Positions 7,744 through 16,842 of a DNA stretch of 44,872 bases are shown piece by piece. Both the position numbers and the translations under genes were made by a program. The notes below the pieces were generated by a model. That model did no database searches and had not been told where the DNA came from. It saw only the letters and a list, made by a program, of their open reading frames with translations. The stretch lies in contig NZ_FOMS01000013.1 of the NCBI RefSeq assembly GCF_900112685.1, forward strand, positions 1-44,872. Direction: 5' to 3'. How positions within the stretch are numbered: position 1 is the stretch's first letter; each line of letters opens with the position of its first letter. Origin of the DNA: Roseivivax sediminis (GTDB lineage Bacteria > Pseudomonadota > Alphaproteobacteria > Rhodobacterales > Rhodobacteraceae).

Positions 7744-8439
7744 TCAGATGGAGACTTGGGCGAGCAGCGTCTCGCGATCGATCTCTCCGGCCCGGCCCTG
7801 AAGCGACACCGCGCCGCGGGTGACGGCGACGAAGCGGTCGGCGAGGCCCCAGGTGAAATCGAAATACTGCTCCACCAGCACGATGGCCATCTCGCCCTCG
7901 TCGCGCAGCCGCGCGATCACCCGGCCGATATCCTGGATGATGTTGGGCTGGATCCCTTCGGTCGGCTCGTCGAGCAGAAGCACCCGCGGCCGGGTGATCA
8001 GCGCGCGCGCGATGGCGAGCTGCTGCTGCTGGCCGCCCGAGAGGTCGCCGCCGCGGCGACCGCGCATCTCCCTCAGGACGGGAAACAGCTCCCAGATATG
8101 ATCGGGCACGCCGTGGGTGCCGCGGGGCAGGCAGGCGAAGCCGGTCTCGAGGTTCTCCTGCACCGTCATCAGCGGAAAGACCTCGCGCCCCTGCGGCACG
8201 TAGGCGATGCCGGCGCGCGCGGCCTCCTTGGCCGAGAGATGGTCGAGCGTCTTTCCGTCGAGTTCGATCGTCCCGCCGGAATAGGGGTGGCGCCCGGCGA
8301 TGGCCTTCAGAAGCGAGGTCTTGCCGACGCCGTTGGTGCCCATGACGGCGGTGACGCGGCCGGCCTCGGCCAGAAGGTCGATACCGTGGAGGATCTGGCT
8401 CTGCCGGTAATGGAGGGTAAGGCCTTTGACTGTCAGCAT
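7744..8439 (-). CDS. urtE: Urea ABC transporter ATPase UrtE
   Basis: A 231-residue LivF-type ATPase of the urea importer. Walker A is GTNGVGKT (34-41), the signature is LSGGQQQQLAIARAL, and Walker B is VLLLDEPTEG followed by the IQPN sequence typical of UrtE. It pairs with UrtD to power urea uptake by the UrtB–UrtC channel. It is the last gene of the leftward urtABCDE set, three bases after the urtD stop. No urease genes follow; selD is next. Confidence 0.96.
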   Translation of the reverse strand: MLTVKGLTLHYRQSQILHGIDLLAEAGRVTAVMGTNGVGKTSLLKAIAGRHPYSGGTIELDGKTLDHLSAKEAARAGIAYVPQGREVFPLMTVQENLETGFACLPRGTHGVPDHIWELFPVLREMRGRRGGDLSGGQQQQLAIARALITRPRVLLLDEPTEGIQPNIIQDIGRVIARLRDEGEMAIVLVEQYFDFTWGLADRFVAVTRGAVSLQGRAGEIDRETLLAQVSI

Positions 8440-8442
8440 GTT

Positions 8443-9228
8443 CTAGCGCCCCAGATAGACATCGATGACCTGCTGGTTGGAGGTGACGTGATCGAGGCTG
8501 CCCTCGGCGAGCACCGAGCCCTCGTGCAGCACCGTCACCTTGCAGTCGAGACGGCGCACGAACTCCATGTCGTGCTCGACCACCACCACCGCGTGCCGCC
8601 GCGCAAGACGTTTCAGAAGGTCCGTGGTGTGTTCGCGCTCTGCCGGGGTCATGCCGGCGGCGGGTTCGTCCACCAGGAGAAGGCGCGGCGCCTGCGCCAG
8701 CAGCATGCCGATCTCCAGCCATTGCTTCTGGCCGTGGCTGAGCTCTCCGGCGGTGCGGGGCAGGTGATCGGCAAGGCCGATCTCGCGCGCGATCTCCTCG
8801 ATCCGGCGAGCGCCGTCCTCGGTCTTGCGGTAGAGCAGCACGTCGAAGGGGCCGCGCGGGTTCTTCAGCGCCATGGCGAGGTTCTCGCGCACGCTCTGCG
8901 CCTCGAAGACGGTGGGTTTCTGGAACTTGCGGCCGATGCCCTCGCGGGCGATGCGGCTTTCGGAGAGCTTGAGGAGGTTCACGCTCTTCTCGCCCCAGAG
9001 GACGTGGCCCTCGTCCGGGCGGGTCTTTCCCGTGACGATGTCCATGAAGGTGGTCTTGCCGGCGCCGTTCGGGCCGATGACGGCGCGCAGTTCGGGCTCG
9101 CCGATCTGGAACGACAGGTTGTTGATCGCCCGGAAGCCGTCGAAGGACACCGACACGCCGGAGAGCTCCAAGAGCGTCGATTTGCGGGTCGAGGCGGGCG
9201 CCTCGGGGGCGAGGACGACGTCGGTCAT
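8443..9228 (-). CDS. urtD: Urea ABC transporter ATPase UrtD
   Basis: A 261-residue LivG-type ATPase. Walker A is GPNGAGKTT (52-60), the signature is LSHGQKQWLEIGM, and Walker B is RLLLVDEPAAGM. The WLEIGM wording after the signature is characteristic of UrtD. The start at 9228 is fixed by the 4-base ATGA overlap with the end of urtC, which suggests translational coupling; the longer open frame upstream is only a shadow of urtC. It works with UrtE on the cytoplasmic face. Confidence 0.95.
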   Translation of the reverse strand: MTDVVLAPEAPASTRKSTLLELSGVSVSFDGFRAINNLSFQIGEPELRAVIGPNGAGKTTFMDIVTGKTRPDEGHVLWGEKSVNLLKLSESRIAREGIGRKFQKPTVFEAQSVRENLAMALKNPRGPFDVLLYRKTEDGARRIEEIAREIGLADHLPRTAGELSHGQKQWLEIGMLLAQAPRLLLVDEPAAGMTPAEREHTTDLLKRLARRHAVVVVEHDMEFVRRLDCKVTVLHEGSVLAEGSLDHVTSNQQVIDVYLGR

Positions 9229-10451
9229 TCCGCGGCTTCCGTCTTGCGCAGGGCGCTTGTGTCGGGGCCGAGATCGCCGGTGCGGGCCGGGCGGCGGCGC
9301 TCCGCGATGAGGTCGACGAGACCGCCGATGCCCTTGGGCGCGTAGAGCGTCACCGCGACGAAGGACACGCCGAGCAACACCAGCCACCAGTCGGTCCACT
9401 GGATCTCGTAGAAGCCGAGGTCGATGTCCGGGGCGCCGCCGCCGGTGAACCACGACGACAGGAGCGAGACGAGCGCGGCGCCGATCGCCGCGCCGTAGAG
9501 CCGCCCGCGCCCGCCGATCGCCACCCAGACGGCGAGGTAGATCGACGCGATGGGCGCGATCTCGGCCGGGTTGATGATGCCGGCCTGCGGGTAATAGAGC
9601 GCGCCGGCGAGGCCGGAGACGATGGCCGTCAGGGTGAAGACGAAGAGCTTGAAGCTTTCCACGTGGTAGCCGAGGAAGCGCACCCGTGCCTCGTTGTCGC
9701 GGATCCCGCGCACCACGGAGCCCATCTTGCCCGACACCGCCCAGGCGAAGGCGAGGTAGCCGGCGGCGAGCGCGAGCGCCGAGGCCCAGAAGAAGGCGAT
9801 GGAGACGACGCTTTGCGGCACGGCGCCGAGGCCGGGCAGGTTCTGCAGGCCCGAGAGCCCGTTGTTGCCGCGTAGCCCGCTGTCGTTCTGGAAGAGGTAG
9901 AGCGACAGCGCCAGCGTCATCGCCTGCGTGAGGATCGAGAGGTAGACGCCGGTCACGCGGCTGCGGAAGGCCAGCCAGCCGAAGACGAGAGCGAGAAGGC
10001 CCGGCACCAGCACCACCATCGCCATCTGCAAAACGAAACTGTCCGCGAAGGCCCAGATCGCGGGGAAGTCCGAGGCGCCGACGACGCCGAAGATCTGGGA
10101 GGCGATGGCGTCCTCGACCTCTTGCGGGGTCGGCGGAATCGGGGCGTTCGCGAGGCTCTCGGCGACGATGAGCTCGGTCCGGGCGTACATCAGCCACATG
10201 CCGATGGCGTAGCCGCCGAGCCCGAAGAAGGCCATGTGGCCGAGCGACAGGATCCCGCAATAGCCCCAGACCACGTCCATGGCGATGGCGACGAGGCAGA
10301 GGCAGAGCGTCCTGCCCAGCGTCTTGACGAAGGAGGTCGAGAGCGCGCCGGTGCCGGTCGCCTCGGCGAGGAACGTCACGCCGAGGCAGAAGGCGGCGAG
10401 GATGCCGAGGAACCAGGGGATCGAGGGGTTGGAGCGGACGAGCTCTCTCAT
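9225..10451 (-). CDS. urtC: Urea ABC transporter permease UrtC
   Basis: A 408-residue LivM-type inner-membrane permease with about nine or ten hydrophobic segments. The motif WGYCGILSLGHMAFFGLGGYA (residues roughly 55-75; key residues GILSLGH and FGLGGY) is the branched-chain permease signature in its UrtC form. I chose the ATG at 10451 (MRELVRSNPS) because the open frame beyond it is low-complexity Arg/Ala/Pro translated from GC-rich hairpin DNA. It is separated from urtB by 216 bases of stacked hairpins, unusually long for neighbouring genes of one transporter. Confidence 0.93.
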   Translation of the reverse strand: MRELVRSNPSIPWFLGILAAFCLGVTFLAEATGTGALSTSFVKTLGRTLCLCLVAIAMDVVWGYCGILSLGHMAFFGLGGYAIGMWLMYARTELIVAESLANAPIPPTPQEVEDAIASQIFGVVGASDFPAIWAFADSFVLQMAMVVLVPGLLALVFGWLAFRSRVTGVYLSILTQAMTLALSLYLFQNDSGLRGNNGLSGLQNLPGLGAVPQSVVSIAFFWASALALAAGYLAFAWAVSGKMGSVVRGIRDNEARVRFLGYHVESFKLFVFTLTAIVSGLAGALYYPQAGIINPAEIAPIASIYLAVWVAIGGRGRLYGAAIGAALVSLLSSWFTGGGAPDIDLGFYEIQWTDWWLVLLGVSFVAVTLYAPKGIGGLVDLIAERRRPARTGDLGPDTSALRKTEAAE

Positions 10452-10474
10452 GCTTGGGCTCCGTGCGCGGGGTT

Positions 10475-10496
10475 GCGGCGCGCGGGCGCGCGCCGC
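10475..10496. repeat. GC-rich inverted repeat in urtB–urtC spacer (hairpin 1)
   Basis: Perfect 9-base arms GCGGCGCGC and GCGCGCCGC around a four-base loop, 24 bases upstream of the urtC start codon. It is the first of three hairpins in this spacer. Confidence 0.6.
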
Positions 10497-10502
10497 CGCG
10501 GG

Positions 10503-10527
10503 GCGGGCGCGGCTGCGCCGCGCCCGC
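10503..10527. repeat. GC-rich inverted repeat in urtB–urtC spacer (hairpin 2)
   Basis: Perfect 11-base arms GCGGGCGCGGC and GCCGCGCCCGC around a TGC loop. All base pairs are G-C, so it would form a very stable RNA or DNA stem. There is no T run on either strand. Confidence 0.65.
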
Positions 10528-10585
10528 GGGTCGTGGCGACCGGTGCGCGCCGGGGGCGGACCAGCGGCGCGTGGCGCGCTTGGGT

Positions 10586-10633
10586 GGGGGCGCTGCCCCC
10601 TACATCCCCCGGAGTATTTGTGGCCCAAAGAAG
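10586..10633 (+). repeat. Intergenic repeat element, copy A
   Basis: A hairpin GGGGGC-GCT-GCCCCC is followed by CCCGGAGTATTTG and then GGCCCAAAGAAG. The same modules occur at 25441-25517 and 31029-31077. This copy lies 34 bases downstream of the urtB stop codon, inside the urt operon; relative to urtB it reads CTTCTTTGGGCC first and the hairpin second. Confidence 0.7.
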
Positions 10634-10667
10634 CCGGGAGGCGTGGAAGGAAGGATGGGGCATCGCG

Positions 10668-12629
10668 TCAGTCTCCCGCCGCGCGGCCCTTGAGGGCGAC
10701 GATGCCCTTGGGGCGGACCTGGATGAAGAGGATGATGAAGAGGATCATGTAGGTCTGTGCGGCGAGGGTGTTGGAGGGGTTGAACCACTCGATCCCCTTC
10801 TGCAGCCCGCCGATCAGGGTGGCGCCGGCGAGCGTGCCCCAGACATTGCCGACGCCGCCAACGACCACGGTCATGAAGCTTTGCACGATGTAGGCGGAGC
10901 CCATCTCGGACGTGACCTGGGCGTAGAGGCCGATGGCGACGCCCGCGACGCCGGCGATGCCGGAGCCGAGCCCGAAGGTCATCATGTTGATGCGCCCCGG
11001 GTCGATGCCCATGGAGCCGGCCATGCCGGGGTTCTGCGTCACCGCGCGAACCTCGAGCCCGAGACGGGTGCGCTTGAGGATGAACAGCAGGAGCGCCAGG
11101 AAGATCAGCGCCAGCACGAAGATGGCGATGCGGATGTTGGCGATGCCGACCACGTCGTTCATCACCCAAGCGCCGTCGAGCCAGGAGGGCGCGGTCAGCG
11201 GACGCGCCTGGGTGCCGAAGATGTTCTTGGCCAGCTGCTGGAGCGCGATGGAAATGCCGAAGGTGGCCAGCAGCGTTTCCAGCGGGCGGTGGTAGAGGTG
11301 GCGGATCACCAGCCGTTCGAGCGCGACCCCCGCGGCAAAGGCGACGAGGAACGCGAGCGGCAGCGCGACGATCAGCGAGGCGGTGTAGTTCGGGATCACC
11401 TGCTGCACGACGTAGCCGGTATAGGCGCCCATCATGATGAACTCGCCATGCGCCATGTTGATCACCCCCATCACGCCGAAGGTGATGGCAAGGCCGATGG
11501 CGGCGAGGAAGTAGATCGAGGCGAGCGAGACCGCGTCGAGCCCCAGATCGAGCACCTGGTGACGGGCGACGCGGGCCTCGACCTCGGACAGGGCGGCGGA
11601 GGCGGCGTCGGTCACGGCCGGGTTCGGTTCGTCGTAGACCTCGTAGAAGACATGGGCCCGGGCCGCCTGCGCCTGCTCTTCGGGCGTGACGAGGGGCGGC
11701 ACGGTGCCGGCCTCGGCGAGCGCGGCATAGGCGCGGGTGCGAGCCTCGGGATCCGAGAGCTCGGCCACCGGGACGCCGCCGACCGCGCCATCCTCGATAT
11801 TCGCGGCGAGGGCGTCGCGGATGTCGGCATTGGTGACGAGGGGCGCGGCGAGGTCCGCGCCGACGAGGCGGGCATAGGCATCCGCCTCGGTCAGGTCGTC
11901 GCCGACCTCGAGTTCGCGGGCGATGTTGGCGTCGGCGGGGAGATCCGGTGCCACGCCGCTTTCGGCCGACAGGATCCGTGACAGCCCGGCGCGGGTTTCC
12001 AGATCGACGGCGCCTGACAGCCGTTCGATGGCGGCGACGCGCGTTTCGGTGTCGGCGCCGAAACGGGCGGTCATCAGATTGGCGAGCCGTTCCTTGCGGG
12101 CCTTGAGGGCGGGATCGGGTTCGCCCTCGATGGACTCGCGCAAAGGGCCGAGTTGGTCGGCCGTCGGGCGGCGGGAGATCGAATCGAGCGCATCGACGCG
12201 GGCCGCGCGGTCGGGGTCCGAAAGCTGGAACTCGACCAGCGCGCCGGAAATGACGCGGCGCACGCCGCCATTGGGGCGGATCTCTTCCATCGCCGCGGCG
12301 GGGGCGGTGCCAACAGGTTCGTCGCTGGCGATGTCTCGCAAGGCGAAGCTGCCGTCCTCCGTCTCGCCGTAATAGAAGCGGCCGTCCTCTTTGTTGAGGT
12401 AGACCTTTTTGTCGGCCCAGCGTTCGAGAAAGCGCGCGACGCCCGGCAGGTCGGAGGCGGCGAGATCGTCCATCAGCGCGCCGACGGAACGACGGCCGGG
12501 ATCGGCGACCTCTTCGGCATGGGTCTGCAGCAGGTCCTGCAGGGCGCTGTCCTGGGCGTGGGCGGCGGGCGCGAGGCACAGCAAAAGCGCCGAGGCGGCG
12601 AGGATCAGGGCGCGCAACTTGGGCAGCAT
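10668..12629 (-). CDS. urtB: Urea ABC transporter permease UrtB (long form)
   Basis: A 653-residue permease. Residues 1-25 are a signal peptide (ALLLCLAPAAHAQ). Residues about 26-340 form a soluble, presumably periplasmic, helical extension rich in Ala, Asp and Glu. The C-terminal 300 residues are the LivH-type membrane domain, with the motif GVMGVINMAHGEFIMMGAY (residues about 380-400; key residues NMAHGE). Long-form UrtB with such an N-terminal domain is usual in many proteobacteria, and its role is not settled. It lies 80 bases after urtA on the same strand. The product forms the translocation channel with UrtC. Confidence 0.94.
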   Translation of the reverse strand: MLPKLRALILAASALLLCLAPAAHAQDSALQDLLQTHAEEVADPGRRSVGALMDDLAASDLPGVARFLERWADKKVYLNKEDGRFYYGETEDGSFALRDIASDEPVGTAPAAAMEEIRPNGGVRRVISGALVEFQLSDPDRAARVDALDSISRRPTADQLGPLRESIEGEPDPALKARKERLANLMTARFGADTETRVAAIERLSGAVDLETRAGLSRILSAESGVAPDLPADANIARELEVGDDLTEADAYARLVGADLAAPLVTNADIRDALAANIEDGAVGGVPVAELSDPEARTRAYAALAEAGTVPPLVTPEEQAQAARAHVFYEVYDEPNPAVTDAASAALSEVEARVARHQVLDLGLDAVSLASIYFLAAIGLAITFGVMGVINMAHGEFIMMGAYTGYVVQQVIPNYTASLIVALPLAFLVAFAAGVALERLVIRHLYHRPLETLLATFGISIALQQLAKNIFGTQARPLTAPSWLDGAWVMNDVVGIANIRIAIFVLALIFLALLLFILKRTRLGLEVRAVTQNPGMAGSMGIDPGRINMMTFGLGSGIAGVAGVAIGLYAQVTSEMGSAYIVQSFMTVVVGGVGNVWGTLAGATLIGGLQKGIEWFNPSNTLAAQTYMILFIILFIQVRPKGIVALKGRAAGD

Positions 12630-12709
12630 GGGGCAGCTTTCGAGCGTTGGAGAAGGGGCCGGGCGGGCGCGGCAGGAGACGACCGCGCCCGTCCTTCACA
12701 TGCGTCCGA

Positions 12710-13999
12710 TCAGTAGTTGGACTCGATCTGGACGCAGGTCTCGGTCTCGGTGTTGTACATGCCGCAGCCGAGTTCCTGCCAATCGGACTTCAGCACCGCG
12801 CTGTCGGGCAGGTAATCGGTCCAGGCATCGCCGGGGACCTCTTCGGTCTGGCTGATGATGTCGAACTGGCCGTCGTCGCGGATCTCGCCGATCAGGACCG
12901 GCTTGGAGAGGTGATGGTTGGCGTTCATCACCGCGGTCCCCCCGGTCAGGTTCGGGACCTCCTGGCCGTACATCGCGTCGCGCACGGCATCGACATCGGT
13001 GGTGCCGGCTTCCTCGACCGCGTTCACCCACATGTTGAAGCCGATGTAATGGGCCTCCATCGGGTCGTTGGTCACGCGGTCTTCGCTTCCGATGAACTCG
13101 TGCCAGGCGGAGATGAATTCCTCGTTCTCCGGCGTGTCGGCCGACATGAAGTAGTTCCAGGCCGCGAGGTGCCCGACGAGGTTGGAGGTGTCGAAGCCCG
13201 AAAGCTCCTCCTCGCCGACCGAGAAGGCGACAACGGGGATGTCGGCGGCGTCGATGCCCTGGGCGCCGAGCTCCTTGTAGAAGCCGACATTGGCGTCGCC
13301 GTTGATCGTGGAGATCACGCCCACGAAGCTGCCGTCGGCGGCCAGTTCCTGCACGTCCGAGACGATCGTCGACCAGTCGGAATGGCCGAAGGGCGTGTAG
13401 TTGACGAAGATGTCCTCGGACGGGATGCCGGCATCCTGCAGGTAGCTCTCGAGGATGTTGTTGGTGGTGCGCGGGTAGACATAGTCGGTGCCGAGAAGCG
13501 CGAATTTCTCGATGCCGAGCTCTTCGAGGAAGTAGTCGACTGCCGGGATCGCCTGCTGGTTCGGCGCGGCGCCGGTGTAGAACACGTTCTTGGAGCTTTC
13601 CTCGCCCTCGTACTGGACGGGGTAGAACATCAGGCCGTTGAGCTCTTCGAGCACCGGCAGCACCGACTTGCGGCTGACCGAGGTCCAGGAGCCGAAGATC
13701 ACGTCGACCTCGTTCACGGTCAGAAGCTCGCGCGCCTTCTCGGCGAAGAGCGGCCAGTCGGAGGCCGGGTCGACCACGACCGCCTCCAGGTCGCAGCCGA
13801 GCAGGCCGCCGGCCTCGTTCTGCTGCTCCACGAGCATCAGCATGGTGTCCTTCAGCGTCGTCTCGGAAATCGCCATCGTGCCCGAGAGCGAGTGCAGCAC
13901 GCCGACCTTGATCGGGCAGGACGCGTCCTGCGCGAGGGCGGGCGCGGCGCCGGCGATCAGCGCGGCAGCAGCGGCGGTGAGCGTGAGTTTCGAGTGCAT
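12710..13999 (-). CDS. urtA: Urea ABC transporter substrate-binding protein UrtA
   Basis: A 429-residue periplasmic binding protein of the type 1 (amide-binding) fold. A signal peptide ends near residue 23 (APALAQ-D). KVGVLHSLSGTMAISE begins the mature domain; the phrase GTMAISE and the segment YPVQYEGEESS are typical of UrtA and its homologues. A GGGGAAG ribosome binding site supports the start. It is the promoter-proximal gene of urtABCDE and delivers urea (possibly short-chain amides) to UrtB–UrtC. Expression of urt operons is commonly nitrogen-controlled, but I could not find a convincing sigma-54 or NtrC site upstream. Confidence 0.95.
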   Translation of the reverse strand: MHSKLTLTAAAAALIAGAAPALAQDASCPIKVGVLHSLSGTMAISETTLKDTMLMLVEQQNEAGGLLGCDLEAVVVDPASDWPLFAEKARELLTVNEVDVIFGSWTSVSRKSVLPVLEELNGLMFYPVQYEGEESSKNVFYTGAAPNQQAIPAVDYFLEELGIEKFALLGTDYVYPRTTNNILESYLQDAGIPSEDIFVNYTPFGHSDWSTIVSDVQELAADGSFVGVISTINGDANVGFYKELGAQGIDAADIPVVAFSVGEEELSGFDTSNLVGHLAAWNYFMSADTPENEEFISAWHEFIGSEDRVTNDPMEAHYIGFNMWVNAVEEAGTTDVDAVRDAMYGQEVPNLTGGTAVMNANHHLSKPVLIGEIRDDGQFDIISQTEEVPGDAWTDYLPDSAVLKSDWQELGCGMYNTETETCVQIESNY

Positions 14000-14456
14000 G
14001 TTTCAACTTCCCCGTGGGCAGCGGCGCGCAACTGGGCGGGCGGGGCAGGCCGCAGGCCTGCTTCCCGCCGATGGACGGCGCGGCGCGTTTTGTCGTTTTT
14101 CCCCGCGCGGGGCGAGGCGGGCGCATCTGGCCCGATCACCTCGCGCGGGGGTTCCCCGTGCCGGACTTGGCACATCCATGGGGTAAACGCGGTGGGCGTA
14201 GCTCACACCCAAAATGCCGCCGTCGCCAGCGTTCGCGCGCATTTATGAACAATTTTTAGGCGACTTTTTGGCCATTTTGCTCAAAGGTTGGACGACTCGG
14301 CGCCTCCCGGCCTGGGTCAGGTCGACGGTCAGGTCGGGACATGGCCAAGCCTTGAGCGTTCTGCCTTGTCTGACGCCGCAGGCAGGTGTTTCCTGATCCA
14401 CAAACGTTGCGGAGCTGGCGCAGCCGGTGCTTACCTGTCGCCGAAGGGGCAATTGA
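14000..14456. other. Divergent intergenic region between urtA and the Anbu operon
   Basis: A 457-base gene-free stretch that must hold the promoters of the leftward urt operon and the rightward ATP-grasp operon. It contains an inverted repeat GCAGGCC-GCA-GGCCTGC (14045-14061) near urtA. It also contains a conspicuously A/T-rich block at about 14240-14290, with runs of T, in otherwise very GC-rich DNA. No open frame here looks coding, and no perfect sigma-54 element was found. Confidence 0.6.
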
Positions 14457-15881
14457 ATGACGCGACAAGAACAGACCTTTTTCAATGAGATGCTGACCGG
14501 CTCTGACGTGCGGGCGGCCTACGAGAGCCTGCAGCGCTGGCAGGCGGACATGCCGAGCGAGCTGCGCACGCTCAAGCAGCACGAGGCCGAGGAGCTCTTC
14601 CGGCGGGTGGGGATCACCTTCGCCGTGTACGGCGAGGGCGGCGATCCCGAGCGGCTGATTCCGTTCGACATGTTCCCGCGGGTCTTCACTGCGGACGAGT
14701 GGCGCAAGCTCGACCGGGGGATCCGTCAGCGTGCGGCGGCGCTCAACGCCTTCATCGCCGACGTCTACGACCGGCGCGAGATCATCAAGGCCGGGCGCAT
14801 CCCCGAGCACCTCGTTACCCGCAACGAGGCGTTCGAGAAAGCGGTGGTCGGCATGCGCCCGCCGCGCAATGTCTGGTCCCACATCGTCGGCATCGACCTC
14901 GTGCGCACGGGCCGCGACCAGTTCTACGTGCTGGAGGACAATTGCCGCACGCCCTCGGGCGTGTCGTACATGCTGCAGAACCGCGAGATCATGATGCGCA
15001 TGTTCCCGCAGCTTTTCCACGAGAACCGCATTGCACCGGTGGACGGCTACGCCTCGGCGCTCAAGCGGACGCTCGCCTCGGTCGCGCCGCAGAAATGCGA
15101 CGGCGAGCCGAATGTGGTGATCCTGACGCCGGGCCAGTTCAATTCGGCCTATTACGAGCATTCCTTCCTCGCCGACCTGATGGGGGTCGATCTCGTGGAG
15201 GGGCAGGACCTGTTCGTGGAAGGCGATTTCGTCTGGATGAAGACCACCGAGGGCCCGCGCAAGGTGGACGTGATCTACCGACGCATCGACGATGCGTTCC
15301 TCGACCCCTTGTGCTTCCGCCCCGATTCCATGCTGGGCGTGCCGGGCTTGATGAACGTCTACCGCTCGGGCGGGGTGGCGATCTGCTCGGCCCCCGGCGC
15401 GGGCGTGGCGGACGACAAGGCGGTCTATACCTTCGTGCCCGAGATGGTGCGCTTCTATCTCGGCGAGGCGCCGATCCTGGAGAACGTGCCGACCTGGCAA
15501 TGCGCCAAGGCCGACGATTGCAAATACGTGCAGGAGAACCTCTCCGAGCTGGTGGTCAAGGAGGTGCACGGATCGGGCGGCTACGGCATGCTCGTCGGGC
15601 CCAAGGCGGACAAGGCCCAGATCGAGGCGTTCCGCGCCAAGATCGCCGAGCGGCCCGAGAACTACATTGCCCAGCCGACGCTGGCGCTGTCGACGGTGCC
15701 CACCTTCGTGGACGAGGGCGTGGCGCCGCGGCACGTGGACCTGCGCCCCTACTGCCTTGTCGGCGAGAAGATCGAACTTGTCCCCGGCGGGCTCACCCGC
15801 GTCGCGCTGAAGGAGGGATCGCTCGTCGTGAACTCCAGCCAGGGCGGCGGGGTCAAGGACACCTGGGTTCTGGCGGAGTGA
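14457..15881 (+). CDS. Circularly permuted ATP-grasp type 2 protein (DUF407/DUF404 family)
   Basis: A 474-residue putative amide-bond-forming ligase. The N-terminal FNEMLTGSDVRAAYESL, the segment VLEDNCRTPSGVSYML (about 160-175), and the C-terminal VKEVHGSGGYGMLVGP, IAQPTLALSTVP and LRPYCLV are family hallmarks of the circularly permuted ATP-grasp fold. The gene starts with an AAGGGG ribosome binding site and heads the four-gene locus ATP-grasp–alpha-E–transglutaminase–Anbu peptidase, a known conserved association. The chemistry is predicted (ATP-dependent ligation to an amine); the substrate is not known. Confidence 0.93.
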   Translation: MTRQEQTFFNEMLTGSDVRAAYESLQRWQADMPSELRTLKQHEAEELFRRVGITFAVYGEGGDPERLIPFDMFPRVFTADEWRKLDRGIRQRAAALNAFIADVYDRREIIKAGRIPEHLVTRNEAFEKAVVGMRPPRNVWSHIVGIDLVRTGRDQFYVLEDNCRTPSGVSYMLQNREIMMRMFPQLFHENRIAPVDGYASALKRTLASVAPQKCDGEPNVVILTPGQFNSAYYEHSFLADLMGVDLVEGQDLFVEGDFVWMKTTEGPRKVDVIYRRIDDAFLDPLCFRPDSMLGVPGLMNVYRSGGVAICSAPGAGVADDKAVYTFVPEMVRFYLGEAPILENVPTWQCAKADDCKYVQENLSELVVKEVHGSGGYGMLVGPKADKAQIEAFRAKIAERPENYIAQPTLALSTVPTFVDEGVAPRHVDLRPYCLVGEKIELVPGGLTRVALKEGSLVVNSSQGGGVKDTWVLAE

Positions 15882-15888
15882 TCAAGAC

Positions 15889-16842
15889 ATGCTGAGCCGG
15901 ACGGCCTCTCACCTTTACTGGATGGCGCGCTATATCGAGCGCGCGGAAACCACCGCGCGGCTGATGCAGGTCGGCGCGCGCAACGCGCTCATGCCCGATA
16001 TCGGCGGCGGTTATCGCAACGACTGGGAAGCGATCCTTCAGGCGTCGGGGACGCTCGAGGTGTTTCGCGACAAGTACGGCGAGACGCGCCAGCGCAACCT
16101 CGAAACCTTCCTGTTCTTCGATCAGGACAACCCCGCCTCGGTCATGTCCTGCATGGCCCAGGCGCGCGAGAATGCGCGGGTGGTGCGCACCGGCCTGACC
16201 TCGCAGACCTGGGACGCGATGAATTCGTCGTTCCAGGATCTCAAGCGCATGCACCGGACCGAACGCTCCAAGCTGTCACTGCAGGATCTGGCGGAGTGGA
16301 CGTCGAACGCCTGCGCGCTCATCCGCGGGTCGATCGCCTCCACGCAGCTGCGCAACGACGGCTATCACTTCATGGGCCTCGGCTTCACGCTTGAACGGGC
16401 GGACAACACCGCTCGGCTTCTCGACGTGAAGTACTACGTGCTGCTGCCGTCGCTGACCTATATCGGCTCGGGTCTCGACCAGACGCAATGGGTCACGCTC
16501 CTGCGGTCGATGTCGGCGCACCGCGCCTTCCACTGGACCTACAAGGGAGAGATCACGGCCTCGCGCATCGCGCATTTCCTGATCCTCAACAGCCAGTTTC
16601 CCCGGTCGCTTCTGACCGCGGTGCAGGGGACGTGCGAGCATCTCGATCACCTTGCGCGCGGCTACCGCCAGACCAGCCGGGCGCAGTCGGCGGCGCGCGC
16701 GCTTTACGGCGAGCTGGCCGAGGCGCAGGTTGAGGATATCTTCGACGAGGGCCTGCACGAGTTCCTGGCGCGTTTCATGCGCCAGAACGCGGGCATCGCC
16801 GGGATCGTGCAGGACACCTACCTGATCGGAGAACCGGCATGA
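15889..16842 (+). CDS. Alpha-E domain protein (DUF403)
   Basis: A 317-residue, mostly helical, presumably cytoplasmic protein beginning LSRTASHLYWMARYIERAET, the family signature (residues 2-21). A second signature is FMGLGFTLERADNTARLLD near residue 160, with the repeated ERA-[ED]-[NT]-TARL pattern. The gene starts seven bases after the ATP-grasp gene and overlaps the transglutaminase gene by four bases. In many bacteria the alpha-E protein is encoded beside, or fused to, the circularly permuted ATP-grasp protein, so the two likely form a complex. The molecular role is not established. Confidence 0.93.
   Translation: MLSRTASHLYWMARYIERAETTARLMQVGARNALMPDIGGGYRNDWEAILQASGTLEVFRDKYGETRQRNLETFLFFDQDNPASVMSCMAQARENARVVRTGLTSQTWDAMNSSFQDLKRMHRTERSKLSLQDLAEWTSNACALIRGSIASTQLRNDGYHFMGLGFTLERADNTARLLDVKYYVLLPSLTYIGSGLDQTQWVTLLRSMSAHRAFHWTYKGEITASRIAHFLILNSQFPRSLLTAVQGTCEHLDHLARGYRQTSRAQSAARALYGELAEAQVEDIFDEGLHEFLARFMRQNAGIAGIVQDTYLIGEPA

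Noticed and set aside
14167-14190. TTGGCAC motif upstream of urtA resembling the -24 part of a sigma-54 promoter
   Set aside because: On the plus strand it points away from urtA and lacks a GC dinucleotide at the -12 spacing; no partner element was found on the minus strand either.
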